A DNA stretch of 20,632 bases from Alphaproteobacteria bacterium (lineage in GTDB: Bacteria > Pseudomonadota > Alphaproteobacteria > Rickettsiales > UBA3002), in the NCBI GenBank assembly GCA_021732545.1, contig JAKFUW010000151.1, positions 1 to 20,632 of the forward strand, given 5' to 3'. A program made the position numbers and the translations under genes. The notes below the pieces were generated by a model. It was not told the origin of the DNA. It ran no database searches and worked only from the letters and a program-made list of their open reading frames with translations. Positions 1-5,911 of the stretch are shown one piece after another (position 1 is the stretch's first letter; every line of letters starts with the position of its first letter).

Positions 1-31
1 CATCTTGGTCGTTCTTGGTGTTTGTCGCCAT
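1..31 (-). CDS. 5' end of a leftward gene cut by the window edge
   Basis: An ATG on the minus strand at 31-29 opens a frame that runs off the left edge, giving only MATNTKNDQD. A purine-rich GGGGAG lies four bases upstream of the ATG and looks like a ribosome binding site. Ten hydrophilic residues are too few to assign a function. The neighbouring flagellar operon makes another motility gene possible, but this is a guess. Confidence 0.4.
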   Translation of the reverse strand, partial: MATNTKNDQD

Positions 32-116
32 GAGGCTCCCCTGTGCTGTTTCGTTTTTTCAGTTATAATTCATAGTTGAAGTTTGAGTCGTTGTAACGGT
101 ATTTTTCTACTATTAG

Positions 117-163
117 GTATAGACCAAGCCATTTATCTATACAATAGGCAATTTTTACCTATT
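117..163. repeat. Two small inverted repeats in the AT-rich gap left of the first toxin gene
   Basis: The AT-rich gap 32-176 holds two short hairpins: GTATAGA (117-123) with TCTATAC (136-142), and AATAGG (143-148) with CCTATT (158-163). They lie just downstream of the leftward toxin gene, so they could stabilise or end its transcript. Neither is followed by a clear T-tract on the minus strand. Nothing else is recognisable in the gap. Confidence 0.3.
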
Positions 164-176
164 TTGAGACAAGCCT

Positions 177-485
177 TTATTGGCGAGAATCGCTCAACAA
201 GGAATAGTGGTCACGTCTTCGATGCAGAACACGATCAATCAAAATTTCATCGTTACGAATACTATACCAGACGCACCACGAACTGATCGGCATCACATGT
301 CGGCTAGTCCAAAGTTCAAGGTGGCGTGGATAGCGATAAGCAAACACACCAAGCGAGCGCACCGCCTGCATAATCTCATGCAACACCTTGCGTGCTACGT
401 CCGCCCCCACATCAACAGTGAGAAAGTCTTGAAGGTCCTGCATATCCTGCACCGCAGTATCGGTGAAGAAGATAACGTATTTCAT
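177..485 (-). CDS. ParE/RelE-type toxin of a toxin-antitoxin pair
   Basis: A 102-residue protein whose second half has the look of the ParE/RelE plasmid-stabilisation fold. A basic stretch, YRYPRHLELWTSRHV, precedes a beta-strand-like WCVWYSIRNDEILIDRVLH, which ends in the HRRRD that is common at the end of ParE family members (compare the frequent RVLHGRRD). Family members poison gyrase or cut mRNA; which applies here cannot be told. Its ATG overlaps the TGA of the upstream antitoxin gene as ATGA, so translation is probably coupled, as is usual for such pairs. The length is normal for the family and the frame is intact, so it is probably functional. Confidence 0.75.
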   Translation of the reverse strand: MKYVIFFTDTAVQDMQDLQDFLTVDVGADVARKVLHEIMQAVRSLGVFAYRYPRHLELWTSRHVMPISSWCVWYSIRNDEILIDRVLHRRRDHYSLLSDSRQ

Positions 486-667
486 GATTGGTTGTTGGTC
501 AGCCTTCGCAGCAGATCAGCATGGACCTTTTCCATTGGTTGCACGCGTCCAGCAGCAAAATCGGCATCAGCCTTTTCAAGATAAGGCCTAACCCACTCAA
601 AATCAGCAGCATCAAGTGCCGTCTCATTAACAATAGGGGCTGAGCTTGTAGTATCTATCTGTTTCAT
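482..667 (-). CDS. Antitoxin partner of the ParE/RelE-type toxin
   Basis: A 61-residue acidic protein starting MKQIDTTSS. The frame stays open up to 745, but the ATG at 667 is preferred because a good promoter sits immediately in front of it and the upstream extension enters the flgF promoter region. The C-terminal part (WVRPYLEKADADFAAGRVQP followed by a short helix) resembles the toxin-wrapping segment of small ParD/RelB-like antitoxins, where AxAGRV(V/Q)xxE is common. No obvious N-terminal DNA-binding domain is visible, which is slightly unusual. It overlaps the toxin start by four bases. The assignment rests mainly on size, position and coupling to the toxin gene. Confidence 0.65.
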   Translation of the reverse strand: MKQIDTTSSAPIVNETALDAADFEWVRPYLEKADADFAAGRVQPMEKVHADLLRRLTNNQS

Positions 668-674
668 AAAAACG

Positions 675-703
675 ATTATAATGAGTTTGCCTACCAATGA
701 AAA
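675..703 (-). promoter_or_regulatory. Sigma-70-type promoter of the first toxin-antitoxin pair, probably giving a leaderless mRNA
   Basis: On the minus strand TTTTCA (703-698) is separated by 17 bases from a perfect TATAAT (680-675). Only seven bases lie between the -10 box and the antitoxin ATG at 667. Transcription would therefore start at or next to the start codon, and no Shine-Dalgarno sequence is present. This predicts a leaderless antitoxin transcript. Confidence 0.55.
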
Positions 704-715
704 GCACAAACCCAA

Positions 716-732
716 TTGGCACGGAACATGCA
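716..732 (+). promoter_or_regulatory. Sigma-54 (RpoN) -24/-12 promoter of the flgF operon
   Basis: TTGGCACGGAACATGCA matches the sigma-54 consensus YTGGCACGRNNNTTGCW at every position but one. The invariant GG (718-719) and GC (730-731) have the required ten-base spacing. A transcript starting about 12 bases after the GC would begin near 743, just ahead of the flgF ribosome site at 747-751. RpoN control of rod and ring genes is known from Caulobacter and other flagellated bacteria. It implies an enhancer-binding activator of the FlbD/FleQ kind, whose site was not identified here. Confidence 0.8.
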
Positions 733-759
733 TATCTTCTCGCAAGAGGAGATACCATC

Positions 760-1500
760 ATGGACAATAGCATCTACATCGCCCTATCCAAGCAGCTCGC
801 TCAATTTCGTGATATGGCGGTGACAGCCAACAACATCGCGAATGTGGATACTCCTGGTTATAACGCGGAAAAAATTATGTTCACCAATTATTTGGTGGAT
901 GATGGTAACCGACACAAATTGGCCTTTGCGCAAGATATTTCATCTTACCGCGATACCGCCGCAGGGACGCTGCAAAGCACAGGCGGCACCTTTGATCTGG
1001 CGATCAGCGGCCCGGGTTATTTCTCAATCGAAACCGCACTGGGCACACGCTACACCAAAGCGGGCAACTTCACACTAGGCTCAGACGGCCTACTGATGAC
1101 CCCCAATGGCAACCCTGTGCTGGATGCCGATGGTCAGCGGATGTTTTTTGAAGGTACTGACCGCGACATTACCGTGGGCGAAAACGGCGTTGTCTCTGCC
1201 AAAACCCCTGCGGGTGATATTGAAGAGCGCGGTCAGATTGCGCTATCGGAATTTGAAGACGAACAAAAAATGGAACGCTTAAATGCTCAACTTTACAAAA
1301 CCGATCAACAACCGCTGGAGCCAGTACAAGCACGCATGTTACAAGGTGTGCTGGAAAAAGCCAATGTCAGTGCCGTATCGGAGCTGATTCGTTCAGTGGA
1401 ATTATCGCGCAGTGTTTCGGGCACGTCAAAGTTCATCGAAGTGGTCTACGACTTGCAACGCAAAGTATCCAACGCCTACACCAAAACATCGCAGCAATAA
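760..1500 (+). CDS. flgF: Flagellar basal-body proximal rod protein FlgF
   Basis: A 246-residue rod protein of the periplasmic flagellar shaft. The N-terminus (MDNSIYIALSKQLAQFRDMA, then NNIANVDTPGYN) is the flagellar rod/hook family signature. The C-terminal helix NVSAVSELIRSVELSRSV matches the second conserved family domain, both of which form the coiled bundle of the axial structure. An in-frame ATG exists at 697, but the ATG at 760 is chosen because an AGGAG at 747-751 precedes it, the protein then begins like other FlgF proteins, and the sigma-54 start site would lie near 743. It is the first gene of flgF-flgG-flgA-flgH. FlgF rather than FlgG is supported by its position and its more divergent C-terminus. 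Confidence 0.95.
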   Translation: MDNSIYIALSKQLAQFRDMAVTANNIANVDTPGYNAEKIMFTNYLVDDGNRHKLAFAQDISSYRDTAAGTLQSTGGTFDLAISGPGYFSIETALGTRYTKAGNFTLGSDGLLMTPNGNPVLDADGQRMFFEGTDRDITVGENGVVSAKTPAGDIEERGQIALSEFEDEQKMERLNAQLYKTDQQPLEPVQARMLQGVLEKANVSAVSELIRSVELSRSVSGTSKFIEVVYDLQRKVSNAYTKTSQQ

Positions 1501-1521
1501 TTAAACCTTGAGGAGTAACCC

Positions 1522-2307
1522 ATGCGCTCACTATATATTGCCGCCACCGGAATGCAGGCCCAGCAAACCAATGTGGATGTGATTTCACAAAACCTCGCCA
1601 ACCAGACCACCTCAGGTTACAAATCGCAGCGCGCGGAATTTCAGGATTTGATCTATCAGGATTTACGTCGCGTAGGCAGCAACTCATCCGATGTGGGCAC
1701 CATTGTGCCAACCGGCGTGCAGATTGGTTTGGGTGTGAAAACGGGCGCCATTTATCGTAACACCGAGCAAGGCACCGTCAAGCAAACCGAAGGCCCGCTT
1801 GATATAGCGATTCAAGGCAAAGGCTATCTGCAAATCGAATTACCAAACGGCGACATTGCCTACACCCGCGATGGCGCATTCAAGCTTTCACCCGACGGTG
1901 AAATTGTCACGCAAGATGGTTTCATTGTGCAGCCCGCGATCGCGGTTCCCAATAACGCGATCGATATTTCGATCAATGCAACAGGCGAAGTGGAAGTGAG
2001 CATCGATGGTCAGGTTAATCCTGTGAATTTAGGCCAGCTCGAAATTGCCACCTTCATCAACCCTCCCGGATTAGAAGCAATCGGCGGCAACCTGTTCCTC
2101 GAGACCGCTGCATCGGGTGATCCGATTCTGGGTGTCCCGGGCGAAGAAGGATTTGGCACCGTTTTACAAGGTTACCTCGAAAACTCAAACGTGAACCCCG
2201 TATCGGAAATCACCAATTTAATTGTCGCGCAACGTGCCTATGAGATGAATTCCAAAATCATCACCGCGTCCGACGAAATGCTCCAAGCCCTTAACCAATC
2301 TGCTTAA
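1522..2307 (+). CDS. flgG: Flagellar basal-body distal rod protein FlgG
   Basis: A 261-residue protein, the normal length for FlgG, forming the distal rod that crosses the peptidoglycan and the P and L rings. It begins MRSLYIAATGMQAQQTNVDV and continues with ISQNLANQTTSGYKSQRAEF, both highly conserved in FlgG. It ends with GYLENSNVNPVSEITNLIVA and QRAYEMNSKIITASDEMLQA, the canonical C-terminal domain. A strong TTGAGGAG ribosome site precedes the ATG, 21 bases after flgF. It is exported by the flagellar type III apparatus, so it has no signal peptide. The frame is intact and nothing is odd. Confidence 0.97.
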   Translation: MRSLYIAATGMQAQQTNVDVISQNLANQTTSGYKSQRAEFQDLIYQDLRRVGSNSSDVGTIVPTGVQIGLGVKTGAIYRNTEQGTVKQTEGPLDIAIQGKGYLQIELPNGDIAYTRDGAFKLSPDGEIVTQDGFIVQPAIAVPNNAIDISINATGEVEVSIDGQVNPVNLGQLEIATFINPPGLEAIGGNLFLETAASGDPILGVPGEEGFGTVLQGYLENSNVNPVSEITNLIVAQRAYEMNSKIITASDEMLQALNQSA

Positions 2308-2317
2308 AGGTAAAAAC

Positions 2318-3100
2318 ATGAACGCACGTAGGCACAGTAAACGTACCCTCGATGATACGCTGGCAATGGTGATGTTTGCACTGATCTTTTTGCTCGCAGC
2401 GGCACAAACTGCCTTGTCGAAAGAGGCGCTTTATGCGCAAGCTACCCGCACCGACATTGAATCGCTGGTGTCAGAAACACTCGTGCATGAAGGGATGGCT
2501 GAGCCGATCAATGCCACCATCACTGGCACCGATGCGCAGGTGATTTTTGAGAGCGCAGAACCGTTTGATATCACCATGGAAGAATTTGCCAAAGATCCGC
2601 GCCAAAATAGCTGGAAAGGCACACTCGTGATCCTGAGTGGCGATACTATCTTAAAGCGTATTGCGCTCGAGGGGAAATATGATAGCAAAACAAAAGTGCC
2701 CGTATTGGTGCGCCGCGTGGGTCAGGGTGAGATGATCTCGAAGAATGATATTGACTGGATCGAGATGTCACCCGCACGTATCCGCAAAGATATCGTGACA
2801 GACCCCAACGATTTAATCGGCAAAACCCCGCGCCGCGTCATTTCTGAAAACCGCGTGATCCGTACATCGGAAATTGAATCGCCGCATGTCATTAAAAAAG
2901 GCGATTTGGTGCAGATGAATTACGCGATCCCCTATATGGAAATCCGCACCGTGGGGCTTGCTTTGGAAAATGGCGGCACGGGTGATTTGGTAAAAGTTCG
3001 CAACAACACCAGCAACATCGTGATTCAGGCTACCATCATAGGCGTTGGCACGGTGCAAGTGGTCGACCCCGTTCAGCTAACTTTTAATAGCCGGATCTAA
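2318..3100 (+). CDS. flgA: Flagellar P-ring assembly chaperone FlgA
   Basis: A 260-residue periplasmic protein needed for polymerisation of FlgI into the P ring. Residues 14-34 form a hydrophobic export signal (LAMVMFALIFLLAAAQTALS). The C-terminal two thirds carry an SAF-type domain: VPVLVRRVGQGEMISKNDID, a central GKTPRRVISENRVIRTSEIE, and the closing KGDLVQMNY and NIVIQATIIGVGTVQVVDP. It starts ten bases after flgG with AAAGG ahead of the ATG. Its position between flgG and flgH is the usual alphaproteobacterial order and supports the name. The N-terminal half is less conserved, as is common for this family. flgI itself is not in the window. Confidence 0.92.
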   Translation: MNARRHSKRTLDDTLAMVMFALIFLLAAAQTALSKEALYAQATRTDIESLVSETLVHEGMAEPINATITGTDAQVIFESAEPFDITMEEFAKDPRQNSWKGTLVILSGDTILKRIALEGKYDSKTKVPVLVRRVGQGEMISKNDIDWIEMSPARIRKDIVTDPNDLIGKTPRRVISENRVIRTSEIESPHVIKKGDLVQMNYAIPYMEIRTVGLALENGGTGDLVKVRNNTSNIVIQATIIGVGTVQVVDPVQLTFNSRI

Positions 3101-3123
3101 ATCAATAATAAATGGAGCAAACC

Positions 3124-3858
3124 ATGAAACGACGACTCGCCACTTTAATGATTCCGCTAGCCCTAAGCGCGTGCGCTACCACCTTGGATAAGTTGGAAAC
3201 CATAGGCCAAACCCCTCCTTTATCCAAAATCGAAAACCCGCATACCAACCCCGCCTACAAGCCGATGAGCTGGCCGATGCCCAATGCCGAACCACCCTCG
3301 CCCGAATATGCCAACGCGTTGTGGCGTCCGGGTGCGCGCTCGTTTTTCCGCGATCAACGCGCAGGGCGTGTGGGCGATATTTTGCGCGTGAAAGTTGCCA
3401 TCGACGATAAAGCTGAAGTGAATAATGAAACCAAACGCGACCGCTCCGATGATAATACAGTCGGAGTTCCAAATCTATTTGGTGGCTTTCGTGAAAAATT
3501 CTTACCAGGTGCGGCAGCGGACGACCTTATAGGCTATAATTCCGACAATCAAACCGAAGGAAAAGGCGAATTAACGCGTGATGAAAAAATTGAAACGCAA
3601 GTGGCCGCGCTCGTCACTCAAGTATTACCCAACGGCAATCTGGTGATTCAAGGCAGTCAGGAAATTCGCGTGAATTTTGAAGTGCGCGAGCTGCTGGTCA
3701 GCGGTGTCGTGCGCCCTGAGGATATCGGCTCCGATAACACCATCGATTCCAGCCAGATCGCCGAAGCGCGCATCGCCTATGGTGGGCGCGGCCAGATCAC
3801 CGATATTCAGCAACCGCGCTGGGGCTCGCAAGCCGTGGATATCTTAAGTCCATTTTGA
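3124..3858 (+). CDS. flgH: Flagellar L-ring lipoprotein FlgH
   Basis: A 244-residue outer-membrane lipoprotein that makes the L ring around the distal rod. The start at 3124 is preferred over an in-frame ATG at 3112, because that upstream ATG overlaps the GGAG ribosome site at 3114-3117. A lipoprotein signal (MKRRLATLMIPLALSAC) ends in the lipobox LSAC, so Cys17 would be lipidated. Family motifs include RVGDILRVKVAIDDKAEVNN, the beta strand NGNLVIQGSQEIRVNFE, and the C-terminal EARIAYGGRGQITDIQQPRW. It is the last gene of the operon and is followed by a palindromic element and convergent secG. Confidence 0.95.
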   Translation: MKRRLATLMIPLALSACATTLDKLETIGQTPPLSKIENPHTNPAYKPMSWPMPNAEPPSPEYANALWRPGARSFFRDQRAGRVGDILRVKVAIDDKAEVNNETKRDRSDDNTVGVPNLFGGFREKFLPGAAADDLIGYNSDNQTEGKGELTRDEKIETQVAALVTQVLPNGNLVIQGSQEIRVNFEVRELLVSGVVRPEDIGSDNTIDSSQIAEARIAYGGRGQITDIQQPRWGSQAVDILSPF

Positions 3859-3875
3859 TGGTTTGCTTTAGGGCT

Positions 3876-3969
3876 CGTCATCGCGAGCGCACCCGAAAGG
3901 GTAAGCGTGGCGATCCACACGTCTAATGGATTGCCACGTCGCGCTTAAAATGCGCTCCTCGCAATGACG
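3876..3969. repeat. Palindromic element, type A, between convergent flgH and secG
   Basis: The element opens with CGTCATCGCGAGC and closes with CTCGCAATGACG. Nested inside are GCGTGGCGATCCA and TGGATTGCCACG. The same outer (GTCATTGCGAG) and inner (GCAATCCA/TGGATTGC) arms recur at 11087, 12726 and 18931. It could act as a bidirectional transcript end between the converging genes, but there is no T-tract. Confidence 0.85.
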
Positions 3970-3993
3970 GCTATGAAATTTTAAGCAGCCAAA

Positions 3994-4434
3994 TTACTCC
4001 GCAACCGGAACCACGGGAACTGCTTTGGGTGTGTCTTTTTTAACCGAGTCTTTGGCCTTATCGGCTTTAGAATCTTTAGCAGGCTTTGTCTCTTTGTCTT
4101 TTTGATCCGAATCCACTTTAGGTTCAGACTTTTCGCTTTTTGCCGCTGATTTTTTGCTCGCATCTCCCACCGCCTCCACCTGATCAACCAATGATGTTTT
4201 GGTTTTGTGCGTGGCCAGAATGCCCAGCCACAGGCTGTTGACAATGAACAATGTCGCCAAAATAGCCGTGGTACGGGTGAGGAAATTCGCCGTTTGGCGG
4301 CCCGACATAAAGTTGCTTCCGCCGCCACCACCGCCGCCCAAACCCATACCATCGGAGCTGGAGCGCTGAATCAGCACGATGCCGATCAAAGCAATCCCGA
4401 TGACAACATGAATGGCTAAAAAGATGGCTTCCAT
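3994..4434 (-). CDS. secG: Protein translocase subunit SecG
   Basis: A 146-residue inner-membrane protein, the small accessory subunit of the SecYEG export channel. Helix 1 covers residues about 4-23 (IFLAIHVVIGIALIGIVLIQ). The conserved glycine-rich loop GMGLGGGGGGGSNFMSGRQ follows, then TxxTAxLF-type residues lead into helix 2 at about 52-71. A long lysine/glutamate-rich tail (residues about 75-146) is typical of alphaproteobacterial SecG and is probably disordered. It begins three bases after the tpiA stop, with AGGA inside the end of tpiA as its ribosome site, so the two genes form a unit. In many alphaproteobacteria pyrG follows secG; here a palindrome and the convergent flagellar operon lie there instead. 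Confidence 0.93.
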   Translation of the reverse strand: MEAIFLAIHVVIGIALIGIVLIQRSSSDGMGLGGGGGGGSNFMSGRQTANFLTRTTAILATLFIVNSLWLGILATHKTKTSLVDQVEAVGDASKKSAAKSEKSEPKVDSDQKDKETKPAKDSKADKAKDSVKKDTPKAVPVVPVAE

Positions 4435-4437
4435 TGA

Positions 4438-5157
4438 TTATTTTCCTGCGTTTATGATTGTAGCAAATTGCGCGGCATCGAGGCTTGCGCCGCCCACCAA
4501 CACCCCATCCACCGATGGCAGCGCCAGAATATCAGCGGCATTACCGATGTTTACCGAGCCTCCATACACGAGGGGTGCCCGCTTGTGAAGTTGTTTTTTG
4601 ATCGCGGCATGCATCGCCTCAATCTCATCACAGCCTGGAGTTTTACCCGTTCCTATCGCCCAGATCGGCTCATAGGCAATGATGATCTCATCGTCATCGT
4701 CCATATCCGGCATGCACGCAAGTAGCTGCTGTGTCACCATTTTTTCAGCATCACCTGATTCTCGAACCTCCAGCGATTCACCGATACAAAGAATGGGAGT
4801 CAGGCCATGAGCCAACGCGCAAGCCACCTTGGCGCGCACCATCGCATCGGTTTCATGATGCTGAGCGCGTCGCTCGCTATGGCCAAGAATCACATGAGTG
4901 CAGCCCACTTGGCGCAGCATCAGCGCCGAAACATCACCGGTATATGCACCATTTTCCTGCGCGTGGCAATCTTGCGCACCAAGCGCCATGCCGGTATCGG
5001 TCAACACCATTTGCGCCGCCGAAAGACGCGTAAATGGCGGGCAAAGCACCACTTGCGCCTCGCGCCCCAGCATGGCTTGTGACACATCCCGCACCCACAC
5101 GGGCAACGCCGGCACATTCATTTTCCAATTCGCTATGAAATACTGAGCCGTTATCAT
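4438..5157 (-). CDS. tpiA: Triosephosphate isomerase
   Basis: A 239-residue cytoplasmic TIM-barrel enzyme interconverting dihydroxyacetone phosphate and glyceraldehyde 3-phosphate. All catalytic parts are visible: FIANWKMN with Lys12, VILGHSERR with the electrophilic His93, and IIAYEPIWAIGTGKTP with the catalytic base Glu163 and the flexible loop 6. The phosphate-gripping YGGSV and GVLVGGASL follow near the C-terminus. Length is slightly short of the usual 245-255 residues. No clear Shine-Dalgarno sequence precedes the ATG, and a palindromic element sits directly upstream, so its transcription and translation signals may lie in or beyond that element. secG follows at once and is probably cotranscribed. 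Confidence 0.97.
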   Translation of the reverse strand: MITAQYFIANWKMNVPALPVWVRDVSQAMLGREAQVVLCPPFTRLSAAQMVLTDTGMALGAQDCHAQENGAYTGDVSALMLRQVGCTHVILGHSERRAQHHETDAMVRAKVACALAHGLTPILCIGESLEVRESGDAEKMVTQQLLACMPDMDDDDEIIIAYEPIWAIGTGKTPGCDEIEAMHAAIKKQLHKRAPLVYGGSVNIGNAADILALPSVDGVLVGGASLDAAQFATIINAGK

Positions 5158-5174
5158 GGTATTATCCGAGTGCT

Positions 5175-5254
5175 CGTCATTTCGATGGAGCGTACGCGAC
5201 TGAGAAATCTAAGGCAACGCGCAATAGATTTCTCGCCTTTGGCTCGAAATGACG
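5175..5254. repeat. Palindromic element, type B, upstream of tpiA
   Basis: An 80-bp inverted repeat with ends CGTCATTTCGA and TCGAAATGACG and inner arms GAGAAATCT and AGATTTCTC. Read on the minus strand, its right half (GATTTCTCAGTCGCG, then TACGCTCCATCGAAATGACG) closely matches the element inside gltX at 17081-17176. GCCAAAGGC also occurs in both. The two are therefore copies of one family, one between genes and one within a gene. Confidence 0.88.
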
Positions 5255-5272
5255 AATGAAAAAAGCTAACCA

Positions 5273-5671
5273 TTATTCTTCCATCTTCAAATCGGGCGTG
5301 CCTTCTTCCCAGCGCAGCATCATCTCGCGCATCGGTGTTTTGATGTTGATCGTGATGACATTTTCCTGTGTCTGATTTTCATACACCGTTTTAACTACAT
5401 ATTTTCCCGCATCAAGCTTGGCATAAAATAGCGGGCCATCAGTCATCGCATCCAGCACCACTTCTTTGCTGGCATTTTCAATCACCACGCGAACATCGCC
5501 GGTAAAATTCCCTGCTTTAAGCGCCGATTTAATCTCGAAATTATAATCCACGCGCTTGGCCATAATTGCCTCGCGTTCATCCTTGCCGATGCCGCCTGTA
5601 ATATAGGGTGCGCTCGCCGCTTGCGCCGTTGCCGCAAACATTCCCAGTGCTGCAATGAATAGATATTTCAT
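5273..5671 (-). CDS. Small secreted protein with a carboxypeptidase-regulatory-like fold, function unknown
   Basis: A 132-residue protein beginning MKYLFIAALGMFAATAQAAS, a clear Sec signal peptide with a likely AxA cleavage near residue 20. The mature part starts YITGGIGKDEREAIMAKRVD and continues with beta-rich sequence (VRVVIENASKEVVLDAMTDG, then AKLDAGKYVVKTVYENQTQ). This pattern of a GGxGxDERE opening followed by a small beta-sandwich is familiar from uncharacterised proteobacterial periplasmic proteins of the carboxypeptidase-regulatory-like type. The start at 5671 is fixed by AAGGAGG five bases upstream. The frame remains open to 5884, but that extension is a palindromic element, not gene. 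It is divergent from ppiD; a periplasmic role fits, but no function can be given. Confidence 0.8.
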   Translation of the reverse strand: MKYLFIAALGMFAATAQAASAPYITGGIGKDEREAIMAKRVDYNFEIKSALKAGNFTGDVRVVIENASKEVVLDAMTDGPLFYAKLDAGKYVVKTVYENQTQENVITINIKTPMREMMLRWEEGTPDLKMEE

Positions 5672-5690
5672 GATGCCCTCCTTAATGAAG

Positions 5691-5838
5691 TAGATAGTAT
5701 CGTGAAATTCGCTAGGACGAAGCGAGAATGGTGGTTTTTCAAGACCCGTAGCGCAGCGTACATTTGGTACGTGAGCATCGGAAGCTTGAAAAGCTGCCGT
5801 TCGCAGCAAGTCATAGTAGAATTTAACGACACTATCTA
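5691..5838. repeat. 148-bp palindromic element, type C, with 20-bp terminal inverted repeats
   Basis: The ends TAGATAGTATCGTGAAATTC (5691-5710) and GAATTTAACGACACTATCTA (5819-5838) are inverted copies with two mismatches. Nested within are GAATGGTGGTTTTTCAAG (5726-5743) paired with CTTGAAAAGCTGCCGTTC (5785-5802), and CGTAC-ATTTG-GTACG at 5757-5771. The whole can fold into one long interrupted hairpin. It occupies the gap between the divergent secreted-protein gene and ppiD, so promoters for both are probably in or beside it. One minus-strand frame is open right through it. It has no transposase and could be a non-autonomous mobile element. Confidence 0.85.
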
Positions 5839-5911
5839 GCATGTTATCCACCAAATGACGAGCGAGTAAATAGTGGGGTGACATTTATGCCCGCTGGTGT
5901 ATATCAAACGC

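Noticed and set aside
4731..5146. Several rightward frames of 80-100 codons antisense to tpiA.
   Set aside because: tpiA has all its catalytic motifs on the minus strand; the opposite frames are its shadows.
5672..5884. The frame of the small secreted protein stays open to 5884, giving a 203-residue version.
   Set aside because: The extension lies over a palindromic element, whereas the ATG at 5671 has a strong AAGGAGG and begins a proper signal peptide.
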